A stretch of DNA of 64,000 nucleotides from VYFG01 sp965248685 (GTDB lineage Bacteria > Pseudomonadota > Gammaproteobacteria > Arenicellales > Poriferihabitantaceae), in contig CBDFKC010000003.1 of NCBI GenBank assembly GCA_965248685.1, positions 930,001 to 994,000 on the forward strand, written 5' to 3'. The translations under genes were made by a program, and so were the position numbers. The notes under the pieces are model-generated. The model was not told the DNA's origin. It saw only the letters and a list, made by a program, of their open reading frames with translations, and made no database searches. This document shows positions 27,109 to 35,324 of the stretch, piece by piece; the stretch's first letter is position 1; every line of letters begins with the position of its first letter.

Positions 27109-28185
27109 TTACTGCGGTTTTGGTGCAGACGGAATCTTAAAACCAATATATGTACCGGCGCTAATACCCATCAAACCCAATAAGGTAGTATCAAAGTCTG
27201 GCATTTTGAGATCGCCAATTACTTCCGCAACAAACATACTGCCCAATACTACGGTCCAGGTAGCTAACTGAAAGCGATGCAGAGCGACTCCGGTTTGGTC
27301 AGACAGAATATCGGTTAAAAAACCCTGCGAAACTGCAGCAGATGGTGATACTGCATTGGGTTGATTTGCAGGGTTAATGACCTCAGCGAAGAGAAACGTA
27401 CCCGAAGATATCCCCATCAGTCCCAGTATACTAGCTGGGATTGCTGAAAAAGGTTCTGCGAATAGCAGAGACAAAAATATGACTGATGATAAAACTAGGA
27501 AGAACCAAAAGGCCATTTGACAGCGCGCCAAACTCCAGGGCCGTGGCTGCGTGCTAGGTGTTACAGACGGGTTAGGAGAGGAGGGATCGGGTTGCGCGTC
27601 TCGTAGAATATTCGAATTCTTGACCAGGTAAATAAATAGCCCAAATGTTGCGATTAGACCAAATGCAGCCCAGCCCCCGAGAACCTGATTGATCAATGAG
27701 AAAGATAAAATGGTACCACCCTTAGTTTTAAGAACCGGTCCTTCGCTCGGCCCTACAGAAACCTTCGCACTCGTTTTTATCCATTCATCGTCTTTTCTCG
27801 AATGTAAGAGCTTTTTCCAGCCTTCGTCTTCCGATCTGTTAATGTGGTCTAAAACGAATCTACAGGTTAATAGACCATTGGTATCGGTATTTTTTAGACA
27901 CCCGCACTCGATAGGGTTGAGGTTGATCTGATTAAATCCAAGATACAAATGTAGATCACCCGCTTCTATTTGATTATTCGAATCGGGCGCGACGGGATTT
28001 TCAATGGTAATTAGTAACGAATCCTCAATGCTCGTTGCCTTAGGAGGGGAACCAACCTCATTAGTTACGCCGGTAACTATAGAATCCTTAAAAACAACGG
28101 TGGGACAAGAGTTGGCCATCAATGGCGTATGAACGGCTGTCAGTAAAAAAAGCCAAAACAGGGCATGTGCGCTTGTAGGTTTCAT
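27109..28185 (-). CDS. Exported multi-spanning membrane protein of unknown function
   Basis: 358 aa from ATG at 28185. This start is chosen because AAGGAGG sits seven bases upstream; an in-frame ATG six codons earlier would lie before that site. A signal peptide (ALFWLFLLTAVHTPLMA) is followed by a periplasmic domain with a Cys cluster (ECGCLKN). About five membrane segments come next, between which lies a Pro/Ser-rich linker. Two segments repeat the motif GLMGISxGT (GLMGISSGTF and GLMGISAGTY), so the membrane part looks internally duplicated. I do not recognise the family. Confidence 0.7.
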   Translation of the reverse strand: MKPTSAHALFWLFLLTAVHTPLMANSCPTVVFKDSIVTGVTNEVGSPPKATSIEDSLLITIENPVAPDSNNQIEAGDLHLYLGFNQINLNPIECGCLKNTDTNGLLTCRFVLDHINRSEDEGWKKLLHSRKDDEWIKTSAKVSVGPSEGPVLKTKGGTILSFSLINQVLGGWAAFGLIATFGLFIYLVKNSNILRDAQPDPSSPNPSVTPSTQPRPWSLARCQMAFWFFLVLSSVIFLSLLFAEPFSAIPASILGLMGISSGTFLFAEVINPANQPNAVSPSAAVSQGFLTDILSDQTGVALHRFQLATWTVVLGSMFVAEVIGDLKMPDFDTTLLGLMGISAGTYIGFKIPSAPKPQ

Positions 28186-28323
28186 GTTTCCTCCTTGTTG
28201 CAAATATATGCATGTTTGGTTTCCTTATGGGCAAATTATCGACTAGATTCAATAACTAACTGATAAATTAATCAATTGGAATTAAGTGAGTTATCTTTAT
28301 TAAATAACAACGTTACCGATATT

Positions 28324-28343
28324 AATGTGGTATATGCCACGTT
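28324..28343. promoter_or_regulatory. Imperfect palindrome, CRP/FNR-type operator candidate (site 3)
   Basis: AATGTGGTA-TA-TGCCACGTT: the left arm is identical to site 1, and the right arm pairs at seven of nine positions. It is about 140 bases upstream of the minus-strand membrane protein gene. Confidence 0.45.
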
Positions 28344-28877
28344 TAACCCTAGAGCTAAATTCGATTACGTATCTCTGTTCTTAACTCCGAATTCGAAAAA
28401 TATTGTGGTGGCAGATTGCGCCCAATATCGGAATAGACCATAAGACATCTACACTATTGGAATCGCCAAGTTGGAGTTATCAAACTGTCCTATTGTCTGG
28501 CGAAACGATACCCGCTGAATTTGATCTTTGGAATAATCTCTTGTAGCCGTAATACGGTAAATGTCTGTAATGGAAACTACCTGTATGGCTAAATCGGCTA
28601 GGAAGTGTACTTCAGCTAATTAAACTTCTGCGCGAGCAGGCAATGGTGAAAATGGACTATAAAGTATTAGTCAGCGGTGTAGATTCTCTGCTCGAATAAT
28701 CAGAGTATCAGCTTTAACCTATTATTCGGATGCCTAAAACAAATCATTCGGTCAATAGTCATTTTATGCCAATCACCGTATACGAATAGAAATGGGGACA
28801 CTGTGTATATTTGGATTTTACCCAACTTACATACATACATTGTTTAGTTGTTAGCAATTAAATCTATGTTCGAAAAT

Positions 28878-28895
28878 TGTGGCAATTACCACTTA
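28878..28895. promoter_or_regulatory. Imperfect palindrome, CRP/FNR-type operator candidate (site 4)
   Basis: TTGTGGCA-AT-TACCACTT keeps the GTGG/CCAC core with the same spacing as site 1. It lies about 57 bases before the ATG at 28952, close to where a promoter would be expected. Confidence 0.4.
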
Positions 28896-28951
28896 AAGTT
28901 CTTGCCAAAGTATGCAGACTCAATGGAACCAGGAATATACAGGAATATACA

Positions 28952-29245
28952 ATGGCACAAAAAACAGTAACGATTAAAATATCTGGAGAAGTAGGTAGAT
29001 TTAAGGCCGACTATATCAAGACAAATGGTGACCTCAAGAACATTAGTTCCAATGCTAACGGCGTTGGGCGCTTTACCGTCAAAAAACCTCCCGCTGACCA
29101 TCGTTTAATAATTCGACTACTGGGAAATGAAGGCGACAGCTACAAAATTGAATTTAGCGACAACGTAAAGCGTCCAAAAAATCCAGTAAAGGGAAAGATT
29201 CCAGAGAAAAGCTTTAGAGTAATTCTACAAACAATAATTGTTTGA
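28952..29245 (+). CDS. Small protein of unknown function, 97 aa
   Basis: Start placed at ATG 28952 (MAQKTVTIK). The frame is open 25 codons further upstream, but that part runs through the operator-like palindrome and has no ribosome site. Directly before the ATG are two identical tandem decamers AGGAATATAC (28931-28950), each carrying an AGGA ribosome-site core. The protein is Lys-rich, predicted all-beta (TVTIKISGEVGRF, FTVKKPPADHRLIIRLLG), without a signal peptide. I do not recognise it. It is probably transcribed with the surface protein 37 bases downstream. Confidence 0.6.
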   Translation: MAQKTVTIKISGEVGRFKADYIKTNGDLKNISSNANGVGRFTVKKPPADHRLIIRLLGNEGDSYKIEFSDNVKRPKNPVKGKIPEKSFRVILQTIIV

Positions 29246-29282
29246 ATCGGAAATAGATTAATTCAGAACCAGAGGATGTTGT

Positions 29283-30500
29283 ATGAACACTAAAAGCAAG
29301 AAGCTAATAAGTATTGTCGCAATCTCAATGTTTGCTTTGTCGGTCGCTAGTGGCGAAGAAAAGACACTGGAAACGGTTGCCAAGGGGCAGACTATGAACA
29401 GACTGGCCGCCCTGGAAGATCCAGGCTTGAACTCCTCTGGTCTGTCAAATACGGAGTCAGCTGCACTTTCATTTGATAATAATGATTCAAATATTTCTCT
29501 TAAGTTTGGTCAACACATTGGGGGAAATCTATCGTTAAAAGGTCTTGTTTCGTTTCCATTGGACGAAGATCAAAAAACTGAGATTGGCCTTGGGGATTTT
29601 GACTCTCTTTCTAACTCGAGGTCTCTCGGGTTCGAGCTACAATATACCCAGTGGCCGATAGTAAATATTGCGGCGATTGACACGTCAGAAATTTGCAGTG
29701 CGCTGACCAATAAAGCACAAAACAAACTGGATTTGGCCAGAACAAGGGTCGCCGTTGCAAAGTTAGAAATAAATAGATTGACAGGAGAAATTCCTGAGGG
29801 TGAGCGGTCCACTAATATATCTTTTCAGGCTGCTAAAATTGAGCTGTCAAACGCAGAGGGTCGCTTAAAAATTATAGATTTAGAATTTGATAATTCACTT
29901 ACTTGCACTGACAGTTCGTTTGATAATGTCAGCAACCAGGAACTATTTGAAGAGTTGGCCGGCTACAATAAAGCGATCAACATGTTTGGAATTAAGTATG
30001 AAGCTGGTAAGGAAAGTTTTGATTACGTGACGGAAAACTCGTTTATGGATATGTCCGTAGACGAGTCCAACTATGAAGCAACAATATATTGGGGAAGGCT
30101 ATCCAAGGATAAAAGTAGATTTGTGGCAATTGGAGCAACCACCCAGCAGGGTCATAAAGCAGGACAAGCTCAACAAATATGTAACCCAGTAGGTGAAATG
30201 GGTTCGCTCATTTGTGATAGTAAGATTGTCGGAAGTCCAGCGCGATCGAATTCGGAATTGGGTTACATAGAATATAAAAAGAAGTTTAAAAATATTGCTG
30301 TTGCTCCCAAAGTCACTTTTAATTTTGAAAATGATGAAACTGGGATCGCATTACCAATATGGTTCGCAACCAAACCAGAAAATCCCTCGGAGTCCAGCCA
30401 GTTCAAGACCGGCGTTCGCATTGATTGGAATTCAGAGTCGGAGGAAACCGTAGCGTCAATTGTTTTTGGCCAATCTTTCAAACTGTTCGGGGAATTTTAA
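29283..30500 (+). CDS. Exported protein, probable outer-membrane barrel
   Basis: 405 aa, ATG with AGAGG nine bases upstream. Signal peptide KKLISIVAISMFALSVASG. The mature part has beta-strand-like stretches (ISLKFGQHIGGNLSLKGLVSF) interrupted by one long helical segment (about residues 140-205, two Cys at its ends), and it ends in VFGQSFKLFGEF with a terminal Phe, as in outer-membrane barrels. Family not recognised. It is followed closely by the tyrosinase genes. Confidence 0.6.
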   Translation: MNTKSKKLISIVAISMFALSVASGEEKTLETVAKGQTMNRLAALEDPGLNSSGLSNTESAALSFDNNDSNISLKFGQHIGGNLSLKGLVSFPLDEDQKTEIGLGDFDSLSNSRSLGFELQYTQWPIVNIAAIDTSEICSALTNKAQNKLDLARTRVAVAKLEINRLTGEIPEGERSTNISFQAAKIELSNAEGRLKIIDLEFDNSLTCTDSSFDNVSNQELFEELAGYNKAINMFGIKYEAGKESFDYVTENSFMDMSVDESNYEATIYWGRLSKDKSRFVAIGATTQQGHKAGQAQQICNPVGEMGSLICDSKIVGSPARSNSELGYIEYKKKFKNIAVAPKVTFNFENDETGIALPIWFATKPENPSESSQFKTGVRIDWNSESEETVASIVFGQSFKLFGEF

Positions 30501-30501
30501 A

Positions 30502-30600
30502 ATGAACAAGAAGATGGAATGGGAATGGTCCAAAAAATGGTACAAAAGTGGCTTGTCGGAATATAAATGCTTGTTAACTGGATATAGAAATGGAAATTGA
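30502..30600 (+). CDS. Putative 32-aa aromatic-rich peptide upstream of tyrosinase
   Basis: ATG directly after the barrel gene stop, with GGGGAA nine bases upstream; stop at 30598 overlaps the next gene start (30590). The peptide is strikingly aromatic: MEWEWSKKW, then YKSGLSEYKC and TGYRNGN (four Trp and four Tyr in 32 residues). No family recognised. Its tight placement in front of the small protein and the tyrosinase makes it a possible leader or substrate peptide, but it may equally be chance. Confidence 0.35.
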   Translation: MNKKMEWEWSKKWYKSGLSEYKCLLTGYRNGN

Positions 30601-30826
30601 AAATACAGAGTATAAAAAAAAGATCATCGGTATCAACGTCGAAAAAAGTGGTGTTAGTCTAACCATTGACGGAAGTCCAGTTGTAGCGATTATGACGTAT
30701 GGTAGTGACCGATACATCACGCCATTATTACCATACCGTTCCTTCGATAATTTGATTGATCTGGGGAAAGCTGTGGTAAGGGAAGGGTGTTGGTCAGGAA
30801 CGGCACATGAGGGGAATTCGGTATGA
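30590..30826 (+). CDS. Small protein coupled to tyrosinase, 78 aa
   Basis: ATG 30590; its stop overlaps the tyrosinase start by four bases (ATGA at 30823), the classic arrangement for translational coupling. The sequence is soluble, beta-rich at the N-terminus (KKIIGINVEKSGVSLTIDG) and not recognised. It resembles no known tyrosinase caddie protein that I can name, but the coupling suggests that it partners the enzyme, perhaps as a copper chaperone or stability factor. Confidence 0.6.
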   Translation: MEIENTEYKKKIIGINVEKSGVSLTIDGSPVVAIMTYGSDRYITPLLPYRSFDNLIDLGKAVVREGCWSGTAHEGNSV

Positions 30827-32139
30827 GAATCCGAAAATCTCCAAGAGATATGAAATCTAGTGAAAGGGTTTCCTTCACAGATAGTGTTTTGCTTTTAAAG
30901 CAGGACATTCATAATTTGAGAGACGGTTCAACAATTGGGCATTATGATCAGCACGTTGCCATACATCTTGGTGTGACAGGTAGATTTAAAGGTGGTGTGC
31001 CAATGGCAGCTAATGATCTTGACGGTGGCCATGGTGGACCCGGGTTTCTTCCCTGGCATCGCGAGTATTTGCTTCGAATTGAAAATGATCTTTTAGCCCT
31101 GGGCGCTGATACACCCGCTATTCCCTACTGGGATTGGATGGATCACGGCACTACGTTCGATATAATATTTAAAGATGACTTTCTGGGTCAATATGATAAT
31201 TCTCGACCTGTCATAGTCGATCAAACCAGGTTCGCGACAGGGGGACAGTGGAAGCTCGATCAGCGCGTCAGAATGAAAATGATAGTGGATCTTGTGTTTG
31301 ATCCAAATGCTATAGTGCCAGAGTGGGGTAACGACTTGGAGCGGAGATTCAGAGCCCCAGTGTCTCTGCCTTCTTTGGATACCGATTCGTTTCTAATGGA
31401 ACGGCCTACTTTTGATGAATTCCGACTGGCAGTTGAGGCTGGTGTTCCAGGTCATCGGCGAACGCATAATTATATGCATGGGTGGGTTGGCGGAGTCATG
31501 GGTAGTCACGCTTCTCCTTATGATCCGATATTTCTTCTCAACCACGGATTCATCGATCGATTGTGGGCGCTGTGGCAGGCCTTAGGTCACAATGGAGATA
31601 CACATTACACCAGTATGATTTCGCCACCTTATGGTCATGGGATCAGAGATCCTATGTGGCCCTGGGATGGGAACGATAATGTGACAACCATCGACCGATT
31701 GGAAGCTGTATTGCCGGAATTTGACCCTGGCGATATGCGAACACCGGAAGATGTGCTCGATTGTAAAAAATTAGGATATTCATATGTAGACTGGAGCAGG
31801 GTGAAGGATATTCTGGACGGTGCAGTAGAGAGTTGGTCCGATGAGCGAGGTGGGGCAATCCCGAGATTATCTATAATACACGGGGGGACGTTTAACTGGA
31901 GTACCCGTGATGAGTTGTTGTCTGCTAGTGCCAGGGGTAAACCACTTATTGCCCCAGAAATGATTGGAAATGGGAAGGGACACCAATCAAACTTAATTAG
32001 TGCACTAAGAGTCGGATTCCCAGGCGAAGGAATTCGCCGTATGCCAGCTGGGGGTCCCCATATTCCACTAATTCAGATTGCTGAGATTGCACACTGGATA
32101 GACATGGGTTGTCCAGATGATGATGGTAATCCAGTGTAG
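30823..32139 (+). CDS. Tyrosinase-family copper enzyme with cytochrome-like C-terminal tail
   Basis: 438 aa, no signal peptide. The CuA region shows HYDQHVAIH, then GHGGPGFLPWHREYLLRIE. CuB shows RTHNYMHGWVGG and DPIFLLNHGFIDRLWALWQ. All six histidine positions expected of the di-copper site appear present. These enzymes hydroxylate phenols or oxidise catechols. The last 100 residues carry RMPAGGPHIPLIQIAEIAHW and end in a GCPDDD motif, which resembles the distal part of planctomycete-type cytochrome c domains but has no CXXCH haem motif. It is likely cytoplasmic or exported by a non-classical route. Gene is coupled to the small protein upstream. Confidence 0.9.
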   Translation: MRIRKSPRDMKSSERVSFTDSVLLLKQDIHNLRDGSTIGHYDQHVAIHLGVTGRFKGGVPMAANDLDGGHGGPGFLPWHREYLLRIENDLLALGADTPAIPYWDWMDHGTTFDIIFKDDFLGQYDNSRPVIVDQTRFATGGQWKLDQRVRMKMIVDLVFDPNAIVPEWGNDLERRFRAPVSLPSLDTDSFLMERPTFDEFRLAVEAGVPGHRRTHNYMHGWVGGVMGSHASPYDPIFLLNHGFIDRLWALWQALGHNGDTHYTSMISPPYGHGIRDPMWPWDGNDNVTTIDRLEAVLPEFDPGDMRTPEDVLDCKKLGYSYVDWSRVKDILDGAVESWSDERGGAIPRLSIIHGGTFNWSTRDELLSASARGKPLIAPEMIGNGKGHQSNLISALRVGFPGEGIRRMPAGGPHIPLIQIAEIAHWIDMGCPDDDGNPV

Positions 32140-32511
32140 GACTCGTCTGGAGGATTCGGTCCAGGTTGGCAGTCTGCACAAAATATTTTGAAATCAATTA
32201 ATTATAAGTTGTGATTTTATCTTCATATAAATTTTTATAAATCATGAGAGTAACCTGTATGGTTAGGTGAACAAACTTAAATGAGATCAGGCACGGAGCG
32301 AAATCAAGTGAAGCGATAACGGAGCTTGATTTCGCTCTGTGTCAGTTTGGGTCTAGCTGATTGGTAGGATTACTGGCATTGGAAGTTGTAAAAAGATAAG
32401 AAGGTATCAAAGTAATCGCTGATTCCATGCAAAACCGATAAAATGTAGAGATAGTAGGTGCATGAAAATTATCAATATCACATTTTTTAATTTTTCAGAA
32501 GTCTCCAATTT
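32140..32511. other. Intergenic region after the tyrosinase
   Basis: 372 bases, A+T-rich, with no gene seen. It contains the long hairpin at 32292-32341, which may end transcription of the tyrosinase operon. Confidence 0.5.
32292..32341. repeat. Long inverted repeat, 17-base arms
   Basis: Arms CACGGAGCGAAATCAAG (32292-32308) and CTTGATTTCGCTCTGTG (32325-32341) pair at 16 of 17 positions over a 16-base loop. No clear T-run follows. It may be a factor-assisted terminator, a processing hairpin or a small mobile repeat. Confidence 0.6.
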
Positions 32512-32973
32512 ATGAAATTTATTATAAGAGCTGCAGGAATTGAAGATAAGGATCAAATACTGTCATTGATACCAAGGCTGGCCGATTTCGATGTCCCAGA
32601 ACATAGAAACCCAGATCATGTTTGGCTTGATATTCGATCTCTCTTTCTTGAATGGTTAGGAGGCAGCAAACCGAAACACTGGGTGTCTGTCGCAGCTGTG
32701 GATGATATTGTTGTAGGTGTCGTAATGACTAGCCAACGAGAAGAAGTTCTAAGTCATGATCCAAGTGTCCATCTTGATATGTTAGTAGTAGCCAAGTCTG
32801 CTCAGGGGTATGGAATTGGTCGGGCGCTGCTTGATGCCGCGGAGAAACAAGCTATTGTTGATGGAGCGAAAAGTATGAGTTTGTTTGTATTTGCAAATAA
32901 TGAGCGGGCACGAAGGCTATATGAGGACGTAGGGTTTGAAGGTGAATTAATTCGTTGTTTCAAACAACTCTAA
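32512..32973 (+). CDS. GNAT-family N-acetyltransferase
   Basis: 153 aa with the GNAT layout: N-terminal IIRAAGIEDKDQILSLI, a central strand LDMLVVAKSAQGYGIGRALL containing the acetyl-CoA loop (Q/R-x-x-G-x-G/A as QGYGIGRALL), then NNERARRLYEDVGF. Full length. Substrate unknown. It stands alone about 325 bases before the Crp/Fnr gene, and a link to the RiPP-like locus is possible but not shown. Confidence 0.9.
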   Translation: MKFIIRAAGIEDKDQILSLIPRLADFDVPEHRNPDHVWLDIRSLFLEWLGGSKPKHWVSVAAVDDIVVGVVMTSQREEVLSHDPSVHLDMLVVAKSAQGYGIGRALLDAAEKQAIVDGAKSMSLFVFANNERARRLYEDVGFEGELIRCFKQL

Positions 32974-33297
32974 AAATCGGACAATATAAATAGACCTGTT
33001 CGGGTCAAATCGCTCGATATCTGGTCCATTCTATAAAGCTATAGTCTCCATATAGTAGCCCTTGTGAAATTTAATTCACTTGGACGTGTCTAAACTATAG
33101 TCAATTTGTGCGCCACAATCTTTTGGTTTTATAAAAGTTAGGACAAATAATAGAGTTCAAGCGTGCCGGGTGTATTAGAAATATTCTAATTGTGTGAATA
33201 CTAACGTTTCATTCTGGTGCAGAATGTGATTTCATACTTCTACAGGTTGCGTTTTGAAATTCGATACGTTCATTACAATTGCTATTAAATCAAATAG
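32974..33297. other. Upstream region of the Crp/Fnr gene
   Basis: 324 bases. A small hairpin GACC-TGTTC-GGTC lies just after the GNAT gene (about 32992-33005). The rest is A+T-rich and likely carries the promoter of the regulator. No gene seen. Confidence 0.45.
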
Positions 33298-33975
33298 ATG
33301 ACAGATTTAGCGACAATAGAAGTATTTTCTGCTCTTTCAGAATCTGAGTTGAAAGAAGTGGAAAAGATGATTCATTGGAATCAGGTAACAAAACACACGG
33401 TTTTGATATCAAACAATGATAGTTCCGAGGAGGTGTTTTTTATTGGAAGTGGGACCGTTCGTGCTACTACCTATTCCTATTCCGGCAAGGAGGTGTCCTA
33501 CCAGGATTTGCGGGCTGGTGAGATGTTTGGTGAGTTATCAGCCATTGATGGGAAACCAAGAACTACCAGCATTGTATGTTTAACAGATGCTGTAGTTGGT
33601 AAAATATCTTCTTCAGATTTTTGGAATCTGATGGAGAAACATCCTTCTGTAATGCGAAATGTTGTGGGGAGGCTCGCGGGATTAATTCGGTTTCTTATTG
33701 GAAGAGTTTATGAATACTCTGCGATGGATGTTAAGGATAGGATTCGTGCGGAAATAATTCGGCATGCCAGGGGTTCGATGACTGGAGATAATTCTGCGGT
33801 AATTGAGGGTATGGATACGCATGAGGAAATAGCAAACAAAATTGCTACGCATAGGGAGGCGGTTACTAAGGAGTTTAGTTATTTGATTAAAAATGGATTT
33901 ATTGAGAAGAAGGGAAAGATTGTTATTATTCCCGATCTGGATAAGCTTTGCGATTTGGTGGTGGAGGATGTTTAG
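33298..33975 (+). CDS. Crp/Fnr-family transcriptional regulator
   Basis: 225 aa. The N-terminal cyclic-nucleotide-binding domain carries a phosphate-binding cassette FGELSAIDGKPRTTS (residues 77-91) with the key Gly-Glu and Arg in place, so cAMP or cGMP binding is plausible. A long dimer helix follows, then a winged HTH with THEEIANKIATHREAVTKEF (recognition helix around THREAVTKE). No Fe-S cysteine set as in FNR is visible. It directly precedes the YcaO-TfuA locus and is a candidate for its control, and perhaps for the TGTG-N8-CACA palindromes found across the A+T-rich half. Confidence 0.92.
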   Translation: MTDLATIEVFSALSESELKEVEKMIHWNQVTKHTVLISNNDSSEEVFFIGSGTVRATTYSYSGKEVSYQDLRAGEMFGELSAIDGKPRTTSIVCLTDAVVGKISSSDFWNLMEKHPSVMRNVVGRLAGLIRFLIGRVYEYSAMDVKDRIRAEIIRHARGSMTGDNSAVIEGMDTHEEIANKIATHREAVTKEFSYLIKNGFIEKKGKIVIIPDLDKLCDLVVEDV

Positions 33976-34054
33976 TCTGTTTGGAAGTTTAGTTATATTC
34001 TGGGTTTATACTTTTTTCTCTGAATTGTGAGGACTGAGGTTTGGTGGAATAAGC

Positions 34055-34086
34055 TACTGGATTCCGGGCCAGGCCCGGAATGACGG
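34055..34086. repeat. REP-like palindrome overlapping the YcaO start
   Basis: CTGGATTCCGGGCC-A-GGCCCGGAATGACGG: pairing arms TTCCGGGCC/GGCCCGGAA followed by the ATGACGG end common to the other palindromic elements of this window (36721, 36848, 42600-43620, 53829). The ATG of the YcaO frame is inside it. Confidence 0.7.
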
Positions 34087-35324
34087 GGAGTGGAGTTGGG
34101 TCTGGTGATGTGGGGCATGCTATTTCTTATCGGATTGGTACCCATCGGATTCGGTCTCCTGAGGAAACTCTTTCTCGCGTAATGCCGCATATGTCTGCTA
34201 TGGGGATAACCCGTATTGCGGACGTTACCGGGCTCGATACCATTGATATTCCTGTAGTAATGGTTTGTCGGCCAAATTCTCGTTCGGTGTCCGTTTCTCA
34301 GGGGAAAGGGAATTCTTTGGCGGCGGCGAAGGCTTCGGGGTTAATGGAGAGTGTTGAAGGGTTTCATGCTGAACACATTTCGTTGCCAGTTTGGATTGGC
34401 TGCTTTGATGACTTGTTGCAATCTGGGAATGTTGTTGCTATGGATTCGTTGCCATCGGTGGAGGGGTCACCGTTTCATTCCAATTATCCGATTACTTGGA
34501 TTGAGTCTGTTGATTTGGCGTGTGGTCAGTCGTTTTGGTTGCCCTATGAAATGGTGCATACCAACTATACCTATCCGCGACCTTCGGGTAGTGGGTGTTT
34601 TCCTGCAAGTAGTAATGGGTTGGCCTCTGGGAATAACATCGCGGAGGCGACGGTGCATGGGATTTGTGAGGTGATTGAGCGGGATGCTATTTCGCTTTGG
34701 CATCAATTGGGGTCTGTTGGGATTGATGGGACTTCTATTGATCCGGAGACGATTGACAACGCTTTGTGCCTTGAGACGCTGGCAAAGTTGGATGTGGCGG
34801 GGCAGGATACTTTTATTTGGGATATTACTTCGGATACTGGGATTCCGACCTATTTCAGTGTGATTTTGGATCGGGGGTCCCATGCGCGGCATATTGGGGT
34901 TGGTTCGGGGACGCATTTGTCCAGGGAGGTGGCGTTATTGCGCGCGCTACATGAGGCGGTACAGGTGCGGACGACTTATATTGTTGGGGCGCGGGATGAT
35001 ATTACCTTGGATGAATATTCGATCCAGGGGATTGAGGGGAAGCAGCAGTTTTTTCGGAATATTATTCGGCAGTGTTCATTCTCTGGAGACTTTTCCCGTA
35101 CCGCGGACCTTGATTCTGATTTAGTTGAGGAAGATCTTGATACGCTGCTATCCAAGCTGACTGGCATGGGGTTATCCCAGGTGTTGCGGGTCGACCTATC
35201 CAAGCCTGAGTTTGATATTTCCGTTGTACGAATCGTTATTCCGGGGCTTGAGGCGCCCCATGATGATGAGGGTTATGTTCCCGGCTCTCGGGCTCTTGGT
35301 GTAAAGCAGGAATTCGGGGGATGA
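34080..35324 (+). CDS. YcaO-domain protein (RiPP backbone-modifying enzyme)
   Basis: 414 aa. ATP-binding YcaO signatures are present: SVSQGKGNSLAAAKASGLME (about residues 64-83) and EATVHGICEVIERDAISLWH (about 190-210). YcaO enzymes activate peptide amide bonds with ATP, giving azolines, amidines or thioamides. The C-terminus (GYVPGSRAL) lacks the Pro-rich tail of azoline-forming members, and no E1-like partner gene is near. The next gene is tfuA, the usual partner for thioamide formation, so thioamidation is the best guess. The ATG at 34080 lies in a REP-like palindrome and lacks a ribosome site; GTG 34110 is an alternative. Coding strand is unusually rich in G and T. Confidence 0.93.
   Translation: MTGSGVGSGDVGHAISYRIGTHRIRSPEETLSRVMPHMSAMGITRIADVTGLDTIDIPVVMVCRPNSRSVSVSQGKGNSLAAAKASGLMESVEGFHAEHISLPVWIGCFDDLLQSGNVVAMDSLPSVEGSPFHSNYPITWIESVDLACGQSFWLPYEMVHTNYTYPRPSGSGCFPASSNGLASGNNIAEATVHGICEVIERDAISLWHQLGSVGIDGTSIDPETIDNALCLETLAKLDVAGQDTFIWDITSDTGIPTYFSVILDRGSHARHIGVGSGTHLSREVALLRALHEAVQVRTTYIVGARDDITLDEYSIQGIEGKQQFFRNIIRQCSFSGDFSRTADLDSDLVEEDLDTLLSKLTGMGLSQVLRVDLSKPEFDISVVRIVIPGLEAPHDDEGYVPGSRALGVKQEFGG

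Larger units (their letters stand above)
28186..28951. other. Long divergent intergenic region (766 bases)
   Basis: Separates the minus-strand membrane protein from the plus-strand small protein. It contains operator-like palindromes at 28324 and 28878 and no convincing gene. Both flanking genes should have promoters here. Confidence 0.55.

Noticed and set aside
26966..27271. Plus-strand 101-codon frame over the end of the membrane protein gene
   Set aside because: It runs antisense to the minus-strand coding region for half its length, has no ribosome site and no recognisable product.
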